IMG/VR virus record: IMGVR_UViG_3300042987_002731
Span: 1 to 46,607 of that record
Reading direction: 5' to 3' (one strand)
Length of the DNA stretch: 46,607 nucleotides
Origin: a virus
The notes below the pieces were generated by a model that worked only from the letters and a program-made list of their open reading frames with translations, was not told the DNA's origin and did no database searches. Made by a program: the position numbers and the translations under genes. Of the stretch, positions 39,365-46,607 are shown piece by piece. Positions within the stretch are counted from its first letter, which is position 1. Every line of letters starts with the position of its first letter.

Positions 39365-41734
39365 ATGGAAATCACAAACAAAATCCCGATGGAAATGCGC
39401 GCCGTGGATCAGTGGGTCTGCTGGAGATTTGAGCAGCGAGGCAACTCGCGACCTACAAAGATTCCGATTGATGCCAAGAGCGGCAGACTGGCAAATGTCA
39501 ATGATCCCGGCACTTGGTCTAGTTATCAGCAAGTCGTGGACACCTTTGGTCACGGGGGTGTCAGCGGAATCGGATTTGTCTTGACGCAAGCAGATCCGTT
39601 TTGCTTTATCGATTTGGATTCAACCGATAATCCAGAAGAAATTGCTGCTCAGGTAGAGATCAGCAATTCGATTCATTCTTACCAAGAGATCAGTCCTGGC
39701 GGTGGTTTGCACATCATTTGCAAAGGGACTGTTCCCTGCGGTCGTCGCAAGGGAAAGATTGAAATTTATTCTTCGCAACGATATCTCACGATGACTGGCA
39801 TCGCGTGGAAGGAATGCGAGATAACTTTTCAGCAGGGTAAGATTTCGCAGATCTGGGAAAGCCTCGGATCAGAAGAAATTCAAAAGGCTCGGTACGATGG
39901 CAATTCCCCACAGATAGCTGACGATCAGCAAGTGATCAACATGGCGAGCGCCGCTCAAAATGCTGAGAAGTTCCTGAATTTGTGGCACGGAAATTTCGGC
40001 AAGTATTACGCGAGTCAATCCGAAGCCGACCTGGCGTTGATCAATATCTTGGCATATTACACTCAAAACCGGGAACAGGTCGCGAGACTGTTTCGGTTTT
40101 CTGCTCTTGGTCAGCGTCAGAAAGCTTCGCGGGATTCTTACGTTAACGTGATGATCGAGAAGGCATTTGATCAGCTTGTTCCACCGATTGATCTGAGCGC
40201 TATTCAAAACCAGATCAGATTGTTTCGGTCTGAAAACAAGCAGAATCCGATTGTGGTCGAGGAGAGGAATTTTCCGAACATGATTGAACGCAGGCCGATA
40301 AAGATTGAGGAAACCCAAAAGAGGGATTCCGACATTTATTCGGTTCCTCCGGGATTGCTCGGTGACATTGCTCAGTGGATTTACCAGTCGGCACCTCGGC
40401 CTGTTCCGCAAATCGCCCTGGCGGGCGCTATTGGCCTTATGGCAGGGATTTGTGGCAGATCCTACAACGTCAGTTCTACCGGACTCAATCAGTATGTCAT
40501 GCTCCTCGGAAATACCGGTGTTGGCAAAGAAGCGATCAGCAGTGGCATCAGCCGGTTGATTGACATCATCCGCTTTCAAATGCCGCAGATTGTGGATTTT
40601 ATTGGACCTTCGGATCTGGCTTCAGGTCAAGGTCTGATCAAATGCCTATCCGATCATCCCACCAAAAGCCTTGTTTCGATTATGGGTGAGTTTGGGATTC
40701 GACTTCAGCAAATCAGTTCGCCAAAAGCAATCGGGGCAGACTCGATGTTGAAAAGAGTTCTCTTGGACCTGTTCAATAAATCAGGTCGAGGGAATGTTGT
40801 TCGGTCAACTGCCTACAGCGACTCGGAGAAAAATACGAAGTCGATTGAATCGCCAGCTTACTCGATCATCGGTGAGAGTGTTCCCGAGAAATTTTACGAG
40901 GCAATCGACGAGGATATGATCAGCAGCGGGTTGCTGCCCAGATTCCTGGTGATTGAATATCTCGGCAATCGCCCGCCTTTGAACGAGAACCATAACGGAG
41001 TCTATCCCTCGCAGCAATTGGTTCAGGGCATCTGCAATCTGGCGACTCAGAGTTTGCAGCTGATCAATACTCGGCAAGTGATCGATATCAAGTTCTCGAA
41101 AGAGGCTTTGGAATTTTTGCGCAAGCTGAATGACGAATGTGACTCGCGGATTAACGGCAGCAAGGCAGACATCATCAGAAACCTTTGGAACAGGTGCCAC
41201 ATCAAGACGATGAAGCTTGCGGCTTTGGTCGCAGTTGGCATCAATCCTTACGATCCGTGCATCGACCTGGATGCAGCGCAGTGGGCAGAAAAGATTGTGC
41301 GAGACGATATCGAAAGGATTTCTGAGCGGTTCCATGCAGGGCGAATTGGCGAGTCTGGCAGCGAAGGTGAGCAGATGCGTGAGGTAATGCGAGTGGTGAT
41401 TGATTACGTCACCCAAGACTTTGAGGAACTTGCTCAGTATGGCAGCAAAATCTCGATGGCAATGCACGACAGCTTCATCGTGCCTTACTTTTATCTCAGC
41501 CGCCGGTTGATCAACACGAAGCTGTTTCGCAAAGATCCAATTGGCAGCACCCGCGCAATAAAAAGGGCAGTTCAAAACCTCGTCGATAATGCCGACTTGG
41601 CTAGACTGCCCGCGCCACAAGTGATGACGAATTTTGGCTTTTCTGGGGAATGCTACATCCTATCGAACATGGAAACTCTCGAAGCAGCGAAACGGACCAG
41701 AATCAATCGGCTCGGTGTCAATAGATTGACTTGA
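39365..41734 (+). CDS. Phage primase-helicase (AEP primase-like plus DUF3987-type ATPase), 789 aa
   Basis: Residues about 1-180: primase-polymerase-like domain with DQWVCWRFEQRG, NDPGTWSSY, catalytic FIDLD (D83, D85) and ISPGGGLHIICKG with His near 116. A helical middle follows. Residues about 340-600 are an ATPase of the DUF3987 sort, with LLGNTGVGKEA as Walker A and IMGEFGIRL and IIGESVPEKF later. It should open and prime the origin and form the core of the replisome with the polymerase of the opposite operon. It starts seven bases after the HTH gene. Confidence 0.86.
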   Translation: MEITNKIPMEMRAVDQWVCWRFEQRGNSRPTKIPIDAKSGRLANVNDPGTWSSYQQVVDTFGHGGVSGIGFVLTQADPFCFIDLDSTDNPEEIAAQVEISNSIHSYQEISPGGGLHIICKGTVPCGRRKGKIEIYSSQRYLTMTGIAWKECEITFQQGKISQIWESLGSEEIQKARYDGNSPQIADDQQVINMASAAQNAEKFLNLWHGNFGKYYASQSEADLALINILAYYTQNREQVARLFRFSALGQRQKASRDSYVNVMIEKAFDQLVPPIDLSAIQNQIRLFRSENKQNPIVVEERNFPNMIERRPIKIEETQKRDSDIYSVPPGLLGDIAQWIYQSAPRPVPQIALAGAIGLMAGICGRSYNVSSTGLNQYVMLLGNTGVGKEAISSGISRLIDIIRFQMPQIVDFIGPSDLASGQGLIKCLSDHPTKSLVSIMGEFGIRLQQISSPKAIGADSMLKRVLLDLFNKSGRGNVVRSTAYSDSEKNTKSIESPAYSIIGESVPEKFYEAIDEDMISSGLLPRFLVIEYLGNRPPLNENHNGVYPSQQLVQGICNLATQSLQLINTRQVIDIKFSKEALEFLRKLNDECDSRINGSKADIIRNLWNRCHIKTMKLAALVAVGINPYDPCIDLDAAQWAEKIVRDDIERISERFHAGRIGESGSEGEQMREVMRVVIDYVTQDFEELAQYGSKISMAMHDSFIVPYFYLSRRLINTKLFRKDPIGSTRAIKRAVQNLVDNADLARLPAPQVMTNFGFSGECYILSNMETLEAAKRTRINRLGVNRLT

Positions 41735-41822
41735 TGAAAATCGCGATGGCAATTACAAGGTAGGCTATCGCCCCGAGAAAATATCCGAAGTTTTGTTCGT
41801 TCTTATTGGTTCGTCGTGCCAT
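41718..41822 (-). CDS. Tiny membrane protein, 34 aa
   Basis: ATG at 41822 with AAAGGA ten bases upstream; TGA at 41720-41718. The peptide MARRTNKNEQN... ends in a hydrophobic helix (FGYFLGAIAYLVIAIAIFI). The basic N terminus and single helix fit a small inner-membrane protein. It overlaps the previous leftward gene by 20 bases and the convergent primase gene by 17. Unknown function, but coding support is better than for a random frame. Confidence 0.55.
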   Translation of the reverse strand: MARRTNKNEQNFGYFLGAIAYLVIAIAIFIKSIY

Positions 41823-42018
41823 AAATTTCAAATCCTTTCACGTTGATGGAGTTCAAAACGGACTCGAATGCTCGGTGGTATTCACCGACACCGCAGCGCA
41901 GACCTTTGGTCGGAGTACACTGCTTCAGACATTCCCGGCTTGCGCCGACCGTGCCTGACTTTTGCATTTCGCGAATCGTCGCGAGGATGTTGGTTCTTAA
42001 AATCTCTTCGCTAGTCAT
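41803..42018 (-). CDS. Hypothetical protein, 71 aa
   Basis: The ATG overlaps the preceding stop (ATGA) and has GGGAG ten bases upstream. Several Cys residues (SRECLKQCTPTKGLRCG) may form a small metal-binding or disulfide motif. No family recognised. It belongs to a leftward row of small genes 41718-44632. Confidence 0.62.
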   Translation of the reverse strand: MTSEEILRTNILATIREMQKSGTVGASRECLKQCTPTKGLRCGVGEYHRAFESVLNSINVKGFEIYGTTNQ

Positions 42019-42260
42019 CGAATAATTTCTCCCGGTAATGAGTCAAAGAATCTGCGCGCGGCAGAAAGGGAATCGTAGCTATTTTGGTATATCGGGCTCT
42101 TTGCCTGCTCAGTGGTGTCGATCACGCGCACCACGAACACGCCTCCCGAGAACATCAGCACGGAATACACATCGCAGTCGATTGGTCGCGATGAATCTGT
42201 GGACTTGTGTTCGGTTTGACCGGCAAGGAATGCGGTCAGGTTTGGTCGAAGATTTGCCAT
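42015..42260 (-). CDS. Hypothetical protein, 81 aa
   Basis: Starts proposed at 42260 (MANLRPNLTAFLAGQ), though an ATG at 42305 (AGG upstream) is also possible; no strong ribosome site decides it. The product has a beta-rich middle (CDVYSVLMFSGGVFVVRVID) and an end (SLSAARRFFDSLPGEIIR) that resembles small phage proteins of unknown function. ATGA overlap with the next gene. Confidence 0.55.
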   Translation of the reverse strand: MANLRPNLTAFLAGQTEHKSTDSSRPIDCDVYSVLMFSGGVFVVRVIDTTEQAKSPIYQNSYDSLSAARRFFDSLPGEIIR

Positions 42261-42457
42261 AAAATGCCATTTCTGCCCGACTGGGCTGAAAATTGACCTC
42301 CGCATTTGACCTATAACGAGCGATCTCGGGTCGGCTCGATGTTTGACCCGCCCGAAATTATCGTGCGTCAGACGGTCAACCCAACTCCACAACTTTAATC
42401 ACTACTGCAAAGCTACAGACCGTCGAGCCCGCATTCGCAGGCTCTCAGGTCAGTACC

Positions 42458-43153
42458 CTAAACCGTGTATTCGTTTTCAATTGCGAAACGGTACAGGTAA
42501 CGTTCTAACTCTTCGAGATTGTCGCTGCGATATTCATCTCGACCGATCAGCAAATACCAACGACCTTCTTCAAGGTTCGTTGAATTGCTTTTCCATGACT
42601 GCGTGTCTTCAATGCTAAGATCATCGCAATACAATCGCCCTGAAACGCCCAAAAGTGTTTCTTCGCCAATCGCCTCCCCGATGTTTTGGCAATCACGACC
42701 AGTCTGGCGGAATTGCGCAAACGTCATGACTTCAACCTCGCGCCAATTCAGGTGGGCATAATCCCAGAGATCATCGTCTTCGTTAACACCTGATGCCCAC
42801 ACTGATGCCAACAACAGCAGCATATTGGAATCGCAGAAATCGTCGGGATAAGCTTCGCCAGATAGCAATTTTGCCATCTGCTCTGCGGTCACGGTCGATT
42901 CCAGCAATCGCCGGTAATGTCTTGCAGCTTCAATTCGCATTTGCTTGCGATTAGAATTGCCAGCTTGAGCAATCGTCACGGATTCAGGAGCAGCCTTGCA
43001 CAGCGCGTCGAAGAAATCCAATCCAAGTCGAACATCAGACTTTGATATGTTTTCGTTCTGGTCGATGCAGAGCAGGTTGTCCATCAGATTTGCAATCGTC
43101 TTGGAACCGCAGGTCTTGCGCAAAAGTTCGGCTAGTTCGTTCAATTTGTTCAT
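42458..43153 (-). CDS. Hypothetical protein, 231 aa
   Basis: The start at 43153 (MNKLNELAELLRK) shares its A with the upstream stop (TAATG) and has AAGGA upstream. Mostly helical and acidic. The C-terminal segment (WYLLIGRDEYRSDNLEELERYLYRF) looks like a folded alpha-beta module. No domain recognised. The 197 bases after it hold a 20-base hairpin (42425-42444) but no gene. Confidence 0.65.
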   Translation of the reverse strand: MNKLNELAELLRKTCGSKTIANLMDNLLCIDQNENISKSDVRLGLDFFDALCKAAPESVTIAQAGNSNRKQMRIEAARHYRRLLESTVTAEQMAKLLSGEAYPDDFCDSNMLLLLASVWASGVNEDDDLWDYAHLNWREVEVMTFAQFRQTGRDCQNIGEAIGEETLLGVSGRLYCDDLSIEDTQSWKSNSTNLEEGRWYLLIGRDEYRSDNLEELERYLYRFAIENEYTV

Positions 43154-43734
43154 TACAGTGTTTCCTTTTTCCAGAGATCCCAAGCAGCATTCCACTCAGC
43201 GTTTTGCTTGTCGTCGTTCACATCGCAGTGGCCGTCGAGATCTTCGAAGACCTCAAGCATTACCTCGTTCGCGTCGAGAAAGTCGTGCGAATGGCAGACG
43301 TTTGAATTCTGCTCTTCGCGATTCAATTTCAGGACTTGGTTGTACTTCACAGATCCCAAATCGCATCGCAGTTTGTAGTCAAACAACCACGCGATAATTT
43401 TGGCTCGTTCATTCAAGTCGCGGAATGCCCATTTGCGCCACATCTCAACGTGTTCGATAACGTCTTGTGGTTTGTTGGTCGAGAAAATCGGGTTCAGTTC
43501 CCCTTCTTGGTTTCGATTGAACAGGCCGAATACATTTTGACTTTGGCAGTTAAGTTCGCGACTATCGGGATCTGCGTAGTCAACGAAGAGGATAAATGCG
43601 CCGTTTGACAATTTCGGGCAGCAGTCGCCACCGTAGCTGTCGTCGATGAAACCAAATCGTTTCAAGTCGCGCTCCATTTGCCGGAACAATTCCAGATTGT
43701 CGAACCCTCCGAATTGATTAGTTACAGTCTGCAT
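43153..43734 (-). CDS. Hypothetical protein, 193 aa
   Basis: AGGAGAACAACG precedes the ATG, a strong ribosome site. An acidic, aromatic-rich protein (ILFVDYADPDSREL, EMWRKWAFRDLNERAKI). The C-terminal half is rich in Asp/Asn (GHCDVNDDKQNAEW). It is coupled to the next gene by TAATG. No family recognised. Confidence 0.67.
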   Translation of the reverse strand: MQTVTNQFGGFDNLELFRQMERDLKRFGFIDDSYGGDCCPKLSNGAFILFVDYADPDSRELNCQSQNVFGLFNRNQEGELNPIFSTNKPQDVIEHVEMWRKWAFRDLNERAKIIAWLFDYKLRCDLGSVKYNQVLKLNREEQNSNVCHSHDFLDANEVMLEVFEDLDGHCDVNDDKQNAEWNAAWDLWKKETL

Positions 43735-43748
43735 CGTTGTTCTCCTGA

Positions 43749-43994
43749 TTAGTAGCTGGTTGGAAAGAATGCCTTGGTTTCGCGTTTGATGCCTGTCTTG
43801 TGATATGCGACGACTTCATCGTGGGCAATTTCACAAAGTTCTTTGATGGTCGCTGCCGACTTCCAGCCGGTCTTGGTCAGAACGTCAAAATGCGCATCGT
43901 CTGCGACATCAATCTCACAACCGAGGAGCGTGAGAGTTGTGCAGGCCCAAGTAAAATTTCGGCGTTGGATGACTTTCTTTCGATTTGGTTTCAT
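43749..43994 (-). CDS. Hypothetical protein, 81 aa
   Basis: The start at 43994 (MKPNRKKVIQRRN) has AGAGG seven bases upstream; a longer frame exists without support. The N terminus is very basic, and the rest resembles a small alpha-beta fold (VLTKTGWKSAATIKELCEIA). Function unknown. Confidence 0.62.
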   Translation of the reverse strand: MKPNRKKVIQRRNFTWACTTLTLLGCEIDVADDAHFDVLTKTGWKSAATIKELCEIAHDEVVAYHKTGIKRETKAFFPTSY

Positions 43995-44080
43995 GTTGGA
44001 ACCTCTGAAAAGTAGAAGGTAGCTGCCATCGTCAGACCGCCCGCACAACCGGGCGATGACACCCCGAGGGGTGTTTCGGC

Positions 44081-44632
44081 TTAAGTTCCGAGAATTGCTT
44101 TTCGCCACTGGTCACCGGCAACCGAGGAGGTTTTGCCTTTGGACTGGTTAAAAACCAGCACTTGGCAGAAGGTGTCGCAGTGGTCAGCGAACCGGCGGGC
44201 AACCTCGCGATTTGCCTGCTGCTGGTCTTTGGCGATTCGGTACAGATTGTCGGACTCTTGAAATTTCCAGTAGTCCGGCGCGTCAGGGTACGGCACCAGA
44301 GCGAACGATTCCGCGAGCATCTCCAGCTGCATCGTCGCGTTGATGATTGTGCCGAGGTAGCTGCTGGACTTGCCCATGTGGTAATGGAGCAGCTTGCAGA
44401 AGGTAGCTTTGAGGCATCTTTCGCGGGCGGCTTCGTCGATGGCTCCCTTGTCAACGTAGCCGGTCCAAGACAGCGGTCTGGCGCGGGTCTTGGTTTGGGC
44501 TTCATTGAAGCAACCGGCGAAACCTCGTCGCATCAAATCGACTTCGGCATCGGTCGGCACAAAACCGTTGACCCGGCGGCAGAGAACGAGGATTTGGTCG
44601 AACAACTCATTAACCGGCAATTTGGCTTGCAT
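44081..44632 (-). CDS. Hypothetical protein, 183 aa
   Basis: The ATG at 44632 (MQAKLPVNELF) has GGAG eight bases upstream. The longer open frame (to 44854) runs through the leader and is not supported. Helical with several Arg/Lys (CRRVNGFVPTDAEVDLMRRG, TKTRARPLSWTGYV). It is the first gene of the leftward accessory row, 18 bases after a long inverted repeat. Confidence 0.66.
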   Translation of the reverse strand: MQAKLPVNELFDQILVLCRRVNGFVPTDAEVDLMRRGFAGCFNEAQTKTRARPLSWTGYVDKGAIDEAARERCLKATFCKLLHYHMGKSSSYLGTIINATMQLEMLAESFALVPYPDAPDYWKFQESDNLYRIAKDQQQANREVARRFADHCDTFCQVLVFNQSKGKTSSVAGDQWRKAILGT

Positions 44633-44649
44633 CGAAAGATCTCCGTGTT

Positions 44650-44698
44650 CCCGAGCGGGCAAAGATTGTGGTTTTCGTCTGAAAATGTCCCGCTCGGG
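44650..44698. promoter_or_regulatory. Perfect 10-bp inverted repeat in the leader of 44632
   Basis: CCCGAGCGGG (44650-44659) and CCCGCTCGGG (44689-44698) can pair around 29 bases. The transcript made leftward would carry this hairpin just before the ribosome site of the gene at 44632. It lacks a T-tract. A role in translation control or an operator for a dimeric regulator is possible. Confidence 0.5.
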
Positions 44699-44891
44699 CA
44701 TTTCTCGACGTTTTGACAGATTTTGAGATTCTGCCAGATCTCCAGATCTTGGGGTTTCCCGAGGATCTCCGGTTTCCCCACAAGTCTCGGTTTGCCGGTG
44801 TTTTGCCGTCAAATCCTGAGATTCCTGGGTCTTTGCAGATCTCACAAATCGCACGTTTGCAGCGAAATGCGAGAAGTCTCAAAACATTAAA

Positions 44892-44919
44892 AGTCTAATC
44901 GGTAATTTGATCGAGTCAA
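44892..44919 (-). promoter_or_regulatory. Leftward promoter for 44632-41718
   Basis: On the minus strand TTGACT (44919-44914), 16 bases, then TAGACT (44897-44892). It lies about 260 bases before the first gene of the leftward accessory row. The long leader between contains repeated GATCTC-like words and the inverted repeat at 44650-44698. Confidence 0.5.
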
Positions 44920-45192
44920 CTGGAGTTTATCCAAAAATTGTGTTTCAATTTTTGGAAAGTCTTAAATTCAAAAGGGGAATCGTTTGAATCGGCTCCTCGG
45001 AGAGGGTCGATTTTCCCTTGCCGCACGGGAAATGCGGCGGTTTCTCCTGACGGCAGGGGTGATACAAAACATACAAAATATGTTGAGGTCGAAATCGCTC
45101 TTGCCGTCAAAAGGAAATGCGGGGTTTTTTGTGGCAAAACATACGGTTATAAAGAATATGGTGAATTTTTGCCTGTTCTGCTGGCAGGAAAA

Positions 45193-45345
45193 GGGATTTT
45201 GCCCTAGGGGGATTTTGCCCTATTACCGTAGAGCGCTTTTTAAGCGCTTTTTAGCGCTTTTTAAGCGCTTTGAAGCGCTTTTTACTAGTATAGCGCTAGT
45301 AAAATAAGGGGATTTTTATATCTATATATAGGTTATATTTGCCAT
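45193..45345 (+). other. Candidate replication origin: phased AGCGCT array beside A+T-rich DNA
   Basis: AGCGCT palindromes lie at 45232, 45243, 45253, 45264, 45274 and 45292, with steps of 11, 10, 11, 10 and 18 bases. The first five thus sit on one face of the helix. Upstream is a duplicated GGGATTTTGCCCTA (about 45194-45222). Downstream is an A+T-rich stretch with TATATCTATATATAGG (45317-45332). This is the layout of iterons next to a DNA unwinding element. No gene is present. Confidence 0.55.
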
Positions 45346-45498
45346 ATTTTCGTTAAAAACAGGCCATTTTCCCTTGTAGGCATAATCGATACGACCCGTA
45401 TTCGCCCCCTAACCGGCAGATATCCCCCTGACGGCAGGATCTGCCCGTTTGATACGCACGCCCTAACCGTTAAAATCGGCCTTTTATTGGCACGCGAT

Positions 45499-45528
45499 TT
45501 GCATTGTAAAATTTTCGGGAAATATATT
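45499..45528 (+). promoter_or_regulatory. Possible promoter for 45604
   Basis: TTGCAT (45499-45504) and TATATT (45523-45528) are spaced by 18 bases; the spacing is at the upper limit. An inverted ACCGTT/AACGGT pair (about 45541-45561) lies between this and the gene and could bind a regulator. Confidence 0.35.
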
Positions 45529-45603
45529 TAATTTTCCGTTACCGTTTGACGATCTAACGGTTATAGTTGATGCAGTTCGAAACAATTACACGGAGTAAAA
45601 ACG

Positions 45604-45789
45604 ATGAATAGCTTACTTGAATCGATTGATCACGTTCTGATTTCGGTTTACCAGCACAATTCCGAGGCGGATTTGCTGCGATCCTGTTTGCTGCGACTGC
45701 GGGCAAACGTGCAGGGCGACGATCGCGAGTTTGATGATTTGCTTGCCGAATTGCAAGCAAATGCGACCAGAGTAGGAAAGGGCGAATAG
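45604..45789 (+). CDS. Small helical protein, 61 aa
   Basis: CGGAG eight bases upstream supports the ATG. The product is a Leu/Asp/Glu-rich helix (LLRSCLLRLRANVQGDDREF, DDLLAELQANATR). It ends one base before the GP88-like gene, so the two are cotranscribed. Unknown function. Confidence 0.68.
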   Translation: MNSLLESIDHVLISVYQHNSEADLLRSCLLRLRANVQGDDREFDDLLAELQANATRVGKGE

Positions 45790-45790
45790 C

Positions 45791-46607
45791 ATGAAATACA
45801 CCCCAAAGTTTACCAAAGCGCAGGCGCTTGAATTTGCTCGATTGTGTGGCTCTGCTGATTTGCCTACTATCATCGCCCGGGCGCGGGCAATTGCCGCCAA
45901 ACTGCCCAAGGGCCGGGGCAAACGCGCCGCTAATAACTGGCGCGGTTATTTCCTGCGGTTCGCGGATGCCCTATCGGTTGGCGCGATTCCGTTTGCTATT
46001 TTTGCGCTCGACGGGAATAGCAAATTGCCATTTGCTGCATTTTCGACCCTGCCGATTGTGACCTGCCCCGGCGCGGGTGAATGCGCGGGAATCGGGGCGG
46101 ACGGTTTGCCCGATTTGGCGCGGGCGTGGTGCTATTCGCTCCGGGCGTGGCGATATCCTGCCGCATTCCTGCGGCAGTGCCAAAATACGATTTTAATCCG
46201 GTTTCGCCCCGATGCAGTCGCGGGCGCATTTGCTGCCCTGCCCCGCTCGATTGTCCTGCGGCTGTACGTCGACGGCGATATCGACTCGGCAGCGACTGCT
46301 CGATTTTGGTTCGCCCTACTCAAATCGCGCCCGGACGTTTGCGCCTATGGCTATTCCAAGTCGCTCGACATACTCGACGCGCTCGCGGGCGATATCCCGC
46401 CCAACTATACGCTCAACCTATCATCGGGCGGGCGGTTCGACGGGGCGGAAGATCTGCGGCAGCGACTGCGGGCGCAGCAATTCACCCGGGGCGACTTTGT
46501 AGCGGTTAGAATCGAGGGCGACTTCGCGCGAGGTTTCGCCCGCTATTCCGATCCCGCCTATCATCGGGCAGTGAGGGCGGCAGCGGAGCGCGACGGCCTC
46601 GGGCGCG
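45791..46607 (+). CDS. GP88-like phage protein, N-terminal part (runs off the window end)
   Basis: The frame starts MKYTPKFTKAQALEFARL. Residues about 70-115 hold the family core FAIFALDGNSKLPFAAFSTLP, then TCPGAGECAG and the CYSLRAWRYP segment, matching the GP88 family of mycobacteriophage and other phages. The frame stays open to the last base and joins 3-503, for about 310 residues in all. The gene is much richer in G+C than most of the genome, which suggests it came from elsewhere or is under different codon pressure. Confidence 0.8.
   Translation, partial: MKYTPKFTKAQALEFARLCGSADLPTIIARARAIAAKLPKGRGKRAANNWRGYFLRFADALSVGAIPFAIFALDGNSKLPFAAFSTLPIVTCPGAGECAGIGADGLPDLARAWCYSLRAWRYPAAFLRQCQNTILIRFRPDAVAGAFAALPRSIVLRLYVDGDIDSAATARFWFALLKSRPDVCAYGYSKSLDILDALAGDIPPNYTLNLSSGGRFDGAEDLRQRLRAQQFTRGDFVAVRIEGDFARGFARYSDPAYHRAVRAAAERDGLGR
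46221..46607. repeat. Right copy of imperfect 387-base terminal repeat
   Basis: This copy matches bases 1-387, with 16 mismatches in the first 260 bases and none in the last 127. The changes are synonymous in the GP88-like frame except one Asp-to-Gln codon. See the left copy. The genome length without the repeat is about 46,220 bases. Confidence 0.93.

Larger units (their letters stand above)
44804..45436. repeat. Four TGACGGCA octamers in the long non-coding region
   Basis: TGACGGCA occurs at 45048-45055 and 45429-45436 on the + strand and at 44804-44811 and 45102-45109 on the - strand. Two copies extend to CCTGACGGCAGG. The octamer also occurs singly in coding genes (for example near 12490 and 13853), so the cluster is suggestive only. 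The surrounding stretch (44633-45603) has no convincing gene. Confidence 0.4.

Noticed and set aside
39869-41620. Long leftward frames across the primase gene
   Set aside because: They are antisense to a clearly coding gene with recognised domains and lack their own signals.
42425-42444. Hairpin GAGCCCGC/GCAGGCTC as terminator
   Set aside because: It has no following T-tract on either strand and one mismatch, so it is at most a leader structure.
44032-44716. Frames in other phases across the gene at 44632 and its leader
   Set aside because: They overlap the supported gene in other frames, and their composition is atypical and Pro/Ser-rich.
1-46607. CRISPR array or integrase/prophage module
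   Set aside because: I saw no regularly spaced repeats with unique spacers and no integrase, excisionase or attachment core. The tRNA-like gene is not flanked by an integrase.

Overview
The window looks like one complete, circularly permuted genome of a tailed phage of siphovirus type, about 46.2 kb. The last 387 bases (46221-46607) repeat the first 387, and one gene (45791 to the end, then 3-503) runs across the join. The repeat is imperfect. The outer 260 bases differ at 16 positions, nearly all synonymous, and the inner 127 bases are identical. This is best read as a circular assembly with two strain haplotypes at the seam. No integrase or clear repressor-integration module is visible, so a virulent phage is likely. 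The host is not stated by the sequence. Small secreted Cys-containing proteins (10631-11152, 36679-36993) and a tail tip with a C-terminal lectin-like domain remind me of Planctomycetota, but this is a weak inference.

Layout. (1) 45604-503 (+): a small protein and a GP88-like protein in an unusually G+C-rich block, closed by a strong terminator (539-569). A repeat-filled spacer with a near-perfect G-quadruplex motif (870-898) follows. (2) 1009-3992 (+): accessory genes, including a metallophosphoesterase and a VRR-NUC nuclease, closed by a terminator and followed by a sigma70-like promoter at 4058-4085. (3) 4127-11481 (+): beta-rich structural or appendage proteins, a subtilisin-like protease, a secreted protein and a holin-like membrane protein. 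(4) 11478-29996 (+): classic head-tail module in order: small and large terminase, portal, scaffold, major capsid, head-tail connectors, tail tube, tail chaperones with a -1 frameshift, tape measure, minor tail proteins, NlpC/P60-like peptidase, tail tip J-like protein.

(5) 29993-38979 (-): replication and recombination operon transcribed from a promoter at 39027-39055: unknown protein, CsrA-like protein, Sak4-like ATPase, DUF669-type ssDNA-binding protein, CAP-like secreted protein, a tRNA-like gene, two DNA methyltransferases, a Cas4/RecB-like nuclease, SF2 helicase and family B DNA polymerase. (6) 39139-41734 (+), divergent from (5): a small HTH protein and a large primase/helicase. (7) 41718-44632 (-): small unknown proteins. 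(8) 44633-45603: about 970 bases without a convincing gene. It holds promoters, repeated octamers and a helix-phased array of six AGCGCT palindromes next to A+T-rich DNA, which is the best candidate replication origin.

Genes are tightly packed, with many ATGA/TAATG/TGATG overlaps. Reading these overlaps also exposes several genes of 30-53 codons, three of them predicted one-helix membrane peptides. Points most worth a second look: the phased palindrome array, the G-quadruplex, the CsrA-like gene overlapping a recombinase out of frame, the canonical slippery heptamer in the tail chaperones, the tail tube insertion domain, and the nested tiny membrane proteins.
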